A DNA stretch of 64,000 nucleotides from Symsagittifera roscoffensis (lineage: Eukaryota > Xenacoelomorpha > Acoela > Convolutidae). The notes below the pieces were generated by a model that was given only the letters and a program-made list of their open reading frames with translations, ran no database searches and was not told the DNA's origin. The stretch covers positions 60,476,754 to 60,540,753 of the forward strand of contig NC_087065.1 in the NCBI RefSeq assembly GCF_963678635.1. Direction: 5' to 3'. The translations under genes were made by a program, and so were the position numbers. Numbering within the stretch: position 1 is the first letter of the stretch; the number at the start of each line of letters is the position of its first letter. Shown in pieces: positions 25,701 through 31,700 of this stretch.

Positions 25701-28700
25701 AGAAAGTGATGGTGTATTGATACTCTTTTTTCGGCTTTCGTACTGAGTTTTTGAATTATTTTCTAGTTTTGATTGTCAGAAACTTAACATTGCTTGAGGA
25801 CGCACGAATTTCATTGAAACAATTGATTTATAGATGAGCAGTGTTCTTTTTTTTAAACTAAACTCGATTTTTACATGAAAACTTTGTCCGAATTTTAGCA
25901 TCATCTAAGAATAAGAACATATGTTAACAGCGATTGTTTTTTTTTTGTTATTTTTATCAAAATTTTATTTGCCAAAAACTTTTATTTGGCAAATAGGGCA
26001 GAGATCCATCCGGAAACTGGAAAAAATTCTAACTGAATACTTTTAAACCCCAAGGAAATATCGTAAATAAGAAAAAATTAAAAAAAAAAGTTTTTCCACC
26101 TGCGATGAATTTTTTCTAAAGCTGTGAGAGTTTAAGAATTACTAATTTTGCTGTAATCTTAACTAGTTTTTGAGCTCTTCAAAAATTTTTATCTATGATG
26201 CGGGAAAGCGTTCATATTCCATTAAATTTTTTTAAACAATATTAGAACAACAACATAGTTATAGCTTCAGTATCTATTAACACTTTTTCAGCGTCAGCGC
26301 GTTAACACTGGTTTAGGGGGGAGATTGTTCACTTGGTCCGAGCCCATATTCATTTTCTGTGGTCATTTGATTAAAGGTCGAAATATAGTCTTCCATTCAA
26401 AAAAATTAGCAAGATTTCTAATATCTTTTAAGTCATAGGCAAAACCGGTCATCGGTGGTGGTGCAAATTGCAAGAGTGCAGATATTATCACGTCCGTTGT
26501 TTTATAAACAATGTTTTGAAGGTAAAATTCATGTCTGTACTGATGTTTCAAACTGTAAACTAAATCGGACGAAGGGCAGAAATTCTTGTTTTTTTTTAAA
26601 TTAAAATAAAAAGTTTATGTCCAAACATATAATAATCATCAATCCAAACAAATTGATTTTTGAGCTCTCCCAGAGCACTAAAAAACCTTGTTTGATTACA
26701 TTTTCTGTGCAGCAGGCAAAATTTTGAAAAAAAAACAAGCCAAAAAAAAACGTTTTAGGTACTTTTTGAAAAAGGTTAACCAAGAATATGTTTAAGTACC
26801 GCGGTTCCCCCTCAGTATATTTTGGCGTCCAAGGCGCCTTTGGAAAAAATTTTGGGTCTGTCAGCCAAAAATGGATATCTCAAAATAGGACAAAAAGGAG
26901 GCCACCACTCTTTTGCAGATGGGGGTATTTTGGCTGCTTTGATGTTAGCTGTGATGGTATTTACTTTGGCTCGGTCTTAAGAACTATTTTCCAACATACC
27001 TCCCATCTGGACTCGAAGAACATCGCTGGTCTGTTTGGCAATCTTCACCACTGTCGGCTCGCTCACTGCTAGGTTGGTGGTGACCTCTTGGTAAGCCTCG
27101 CCAGACTTGGAGAAGAAAGCTTTTCCGGTTGACACTTCCAGCTTCACTTTGTGGGTAGAGGCTATTTCCAGTTCGAAGTACTAGAACAGAAAAACATGTT
27201 GAGCAATGAATAGTCCAGAAAAAAATGGGTGCGTGCGTTTGATATAAAAGCGAGTTAGCGTTGTATGCTTTTTCGGCTATCCAAGTTTTCGGCTGTGTAG
27301 TTTTTATATTTTGAGACTTGCTACTTGCTGCCTGTGCGTTTTGGAAATTGTTGACCAAATACTAGATTTTTTGGAGCATTTACTTCCTAAATTTAAAATG
27401 ATATATTGGGGCGACACAGAAGTTACAGAAGCGGCCGTGGCACTCATAGTAAATTATCAGGCTTAGTATTTATAGGCTCATTTGATGACATGATTACAAT
27501 TTATGTGTACTGATGAAGCTGGATTAACAGTGGGGGAGAAGGTTCTCGAACTTTATGAAACTGCTGCCTGAGTTCGACGAGGATCGATCGCCTACCTTGT
27601 CAGCAGGGTTTGGTGCATTGTACACTCTAAACGTCATCACTTGATCCATTTCTGCTAATTTTGTGTTCGCACAAGTGGGCTCGAACATCATGATGCGTCC
27701 ATTGGATGATCGTAAGTGGAAGGGAGATATGGATTCACACACAGACAGGTACGGGTCAGTGTCGTGCAGAGCTGAAATGGTGGAATTTCCAATTGGCATT
27801 TCCAAGATTAATTCATTTCTCATTATTGTGTAATAATGAGAAATGATTTAATCCGAAACAAAAAAAACGTTCTACTAATTGAAAATTCGTCCTGTTTCAA
27901 CATTGAGACGCAAGAAAATCGAATAAAGGCTCATAATTGGTCAAAATTAAGCAGCTTCAAATTCAATCTGAAAAATGTCTGAGCATATGCAATGAGCAAA
28001 GCCGACTTTCGGCTAAACAGAAAGACTTATTTTGGTTTTCACAATGCATTTTTTGGGTCTTTTCTGTTATATGGCCCAAATATAATCTTTTCAAACTTAA
28101 ATCATTGAGCGATCCATAATGCTCGATTATGATAGGTTGAAATTAGTTTCACTGAAAAAAAAATCTGGATATTCAATAATTAAAATAGAAGCTCTATTAA
28201 CAATTTGATAATTATGGGCCGTATAACAGAAAACACCCAATTCCTCTTTTTATAAACGTACGATTGGCGACTATTTGGTTGAGTGCCTTGTCTGCCAGTT
28301 TGGCCGAACAGATCTCGTTCTGGATCTCCTCGGGAGCTCTGGCTGAGGTGTCTGGCCTGACATAGGTCGGATCATCCTCGCTGCAGTCACCCTTGTAGCC
28401 ACCGCAGCAGAAACTGGGCACTGGCATGTTGGGGTAGTTTTTGCGGAAGTCGAAGTATGCCTCGTCCAGAGCCGCCGCTCTCCTTAATAAACAAACATTG
28501 TTTCTGACTTACAACTAACATAGGATCAATCTAATACCGATAATACCGAATCTGCCTGCCCCAAAATTTTACGACCCGTTTTTAGGTCCAGCATTTGCTA
28601 CTTTTTGAGCTCTCTCAAAACAAGAGTTCAACTTTTTTGGCAAAAATTTCGCCACTAGTTATTGTTTGGTGAAAATAGCGTTATTGGTTTTTTTTGGGAA

Positions 28701-31700
28701 ATTAGGACCAACAAGACGCGGGGATTGCCACTAGCCCAGCTCCTCGTTTTTTGCGACCCTTTGGAAGGTTTTGCGGCCGAAAGTGAGGAGGCACGCTAAA
28801 AACTTAGTTGTTTAGTAACTCTCAGAAGAATTCAAAAAATATGAGGACAAAACTTTCTCCTCTTTCTCCATCTTCTTTTGTTAACTATAAGCATGACACA
28901 CACCTCTCGTAGATGCAGTTAGTTCCATCCACATTCCTGTACTCATAGGTGTGTTCCGTGTCCTGGTCCTCCAGGAACTTGGGACAGTTGCCTATCAGCA
29001 TAGACTCTTTGAGAGATGCCTTCAGAGTCGGGTCCTCAGAGCCTCCGAGCATCTTGCTCAACTCCAGCTCAGTCTGGAAGTCTCCCCATTGAGGCGCGAT
29101 GCGCAGGAGACAGAAATGCCGAGTGGGGGTGTCTTGGGCATTAACTGACGCATGGCTAAAATGTTAAGACAGGTTTAAAAAAATTAAGAATATCCGATTG
29201 CTTTGCAAGTAACTTACTTTGGATAAAAATTAACTTTACACATACATTTTTTTAGAAAAAAAATATCAATTTTGGGGGTGGGATGAGGGGGTTAAAAGTC
29301 TAGAATCTACATTTTTCATGTAGTTATTTGAAGTTTATATATTGCTCGGAGTGTCTATATCAGTTGCATAAAAATCAATGATAGACGATTGCTGTGCAAC
29401 TAGCACAAAATGTTCTAACCACATTCATAAAAAACTTAGAACAAAAGTTTTTTCTCTAGAGTTAGTGTCGGTTTTTGTGCGTAGATGAGCGAAATATGCG
29501 AACGCGTCGAACTTAAATCAATTAGACATAACCGACTAGAGTTGTCTCCGAATAAGGAAAAACAAACAAAACATGAAAAAAACTCAGAAACATGCCTTAA
29601 AGTTTTTCAGTTTACTTTTGCAGAAAAAATTTTTGTGTTTGGTTAAAAACTCATTGCTAGGGAAGCCCTAAATGAAGCTTCGAAAACTAGTTTTCCTAGA
29701 ATCAACTAAGATTGTCAAAATATTTTGTAGTACAAATGGAAGGGCTTCAAAGTAAGATATCAATCGGCCTATTCTGACCATCATTTGTGGTAGCTGATTT
29801 TGCGTGAAAAAAAAAACAAACAAAAATCTAAAACACACTCGAAGACAAAATTCCTCTTCAGTTTCAAATGTCGGAGCAATACCATATTCAACAATGAGTC
29901 ATCTTCAAGAGGGCCACAACAGTTTAGATTACAAAGACAAATTTCAATTTTAAATATGCCAAAGTTACAAAAAATAATTAGAATTTTTTCAGTGCACCTG
30001 AAACCAGGACTAAAAGGGATTATTTAATGACATGATAAATGATGATCAAATTAGGTGCTTGATCAAGAGTATCAAAAAACTCTTTTTAAATAAATTGAGA
30101 TCTAGACTTAAAAAAAGAATGTTTTACAGTTTTGTGAGTAGAAACAGGCTAAAAGCATCAAAATAATATAACTAACAGTTTTTCATCAAATTATTGAAGA
30201 AGAAAACCGTATTTGAGGCTGTTGTATAATGCTTTTTTATATTTGATCGACTTGGATCGAGTTAGTACTTAAATGTTGAGCATTATGAATAATTTTATTC
30301 ATTTTTAAATATTGTAAATTGAACAATCAGCTATTTCAAGTTCATGGATATTGAATTTTATTCATTTTTAAATAATATAAATTGAACAATCAGCTATATC
30401 AAGTTCATGGATATTTGAGCAATTTAGATAGAAGTTTGTCTTGTAAATAACAGAAATTGAAAAAACTTTGATTTCCATTTCTTGAAAATGCTGTTTAAAA
30501 AATTCCAGGGTCCTATTTGTCTGAAAAATTTTTCTGACAAAAAATATATATGTAGTGTTTTTGCAATTTGGTCCCAATAGGAATTACATGCACTCAAAAA
30601 TGGATTAACTTCTGCTGTACTAAGTCAATAGTTTAAGAGAAACAGACGCAAATTTTTGACAAGTGTTCAGTATGTAAGAAGTCACAACTTTATCAAAGAT
30701 TGTCTTAGAAGAAACAATAGAACGTTGAGGACCAGCAAACTCATATAGTGTTTCAAACTTTCAAATCTTGTGAGCAACTTATTCAGATCCTTCACATATT
30801 TCAACAGACTCAGCTAGAACATACTTTTCAAATTGTTTTCACCAAAAAGTGTAACCAAAGTGTGCGTCCTTTAGTATTTCTTTTACAGTGAATTTATTGC
30901 CACAACAAAACTTTAACAAGACTGCTCGTATCAGGGCAAAGCCCTGAATGTTCCGACTGCCTTTTAAAGTTTTATGGAGCAGTAATAACATTAAAAATTT
31001 CAATTTTTAGAAGAAAAAAAATTTCATTTTATTTTTTTTACATTTAGTTTTTTTAAATAAAAATCATTCTCCAGAAGCCATTTAAAATACAAAAGGATAG
31101 ATTTTGCTCCTTGTAACAAAACATTTGAGGCAAATAAGCTTCTTTCAACCAATTTGTAACGATTTTGAGACGGATTAACTCTCCGCTTACGCGTTAATAG
31201 CGCGAAATATATGCGCGTTATTTGTCCCAAATTGATCAAAATGGGAATCTTTAAACCCCCATAGCTTTATGAAAAATGATCACAGGTGAAATATCTTTTC
31301 AAATTTGAGCTCAGGGCAGGCAACAATACTTTTTGAATGATATTTTAAAAATTCCGTTAAAAATGGCTAGATAAAAAGTCGAAATTTGTCTGAAGAGAAA
31401 AAAATCCACCCCGAGCACAAATATTCCGTTACTTTCGTAATTACTATGATACCGTATTTAAATCGGCTAAAATTACTACTTCTAACACATAAATATTTGT
31501 GTAGGCTTCTACCAATCATTTCTTCTTATAAACATTTTCGACCAATGAAACGGTTAAGTAGATTCAATTTCGAAATGTTGCTTCACTTTTTCCAAAAACC
31601 AAATTCTCAATAAAAAATACGTTAGAAATTCATATTACATTGGAACAGTCTGTAATTTTCAATAGGCAAAGTGAAACACTAAATTTACCAATTTGCTTAA

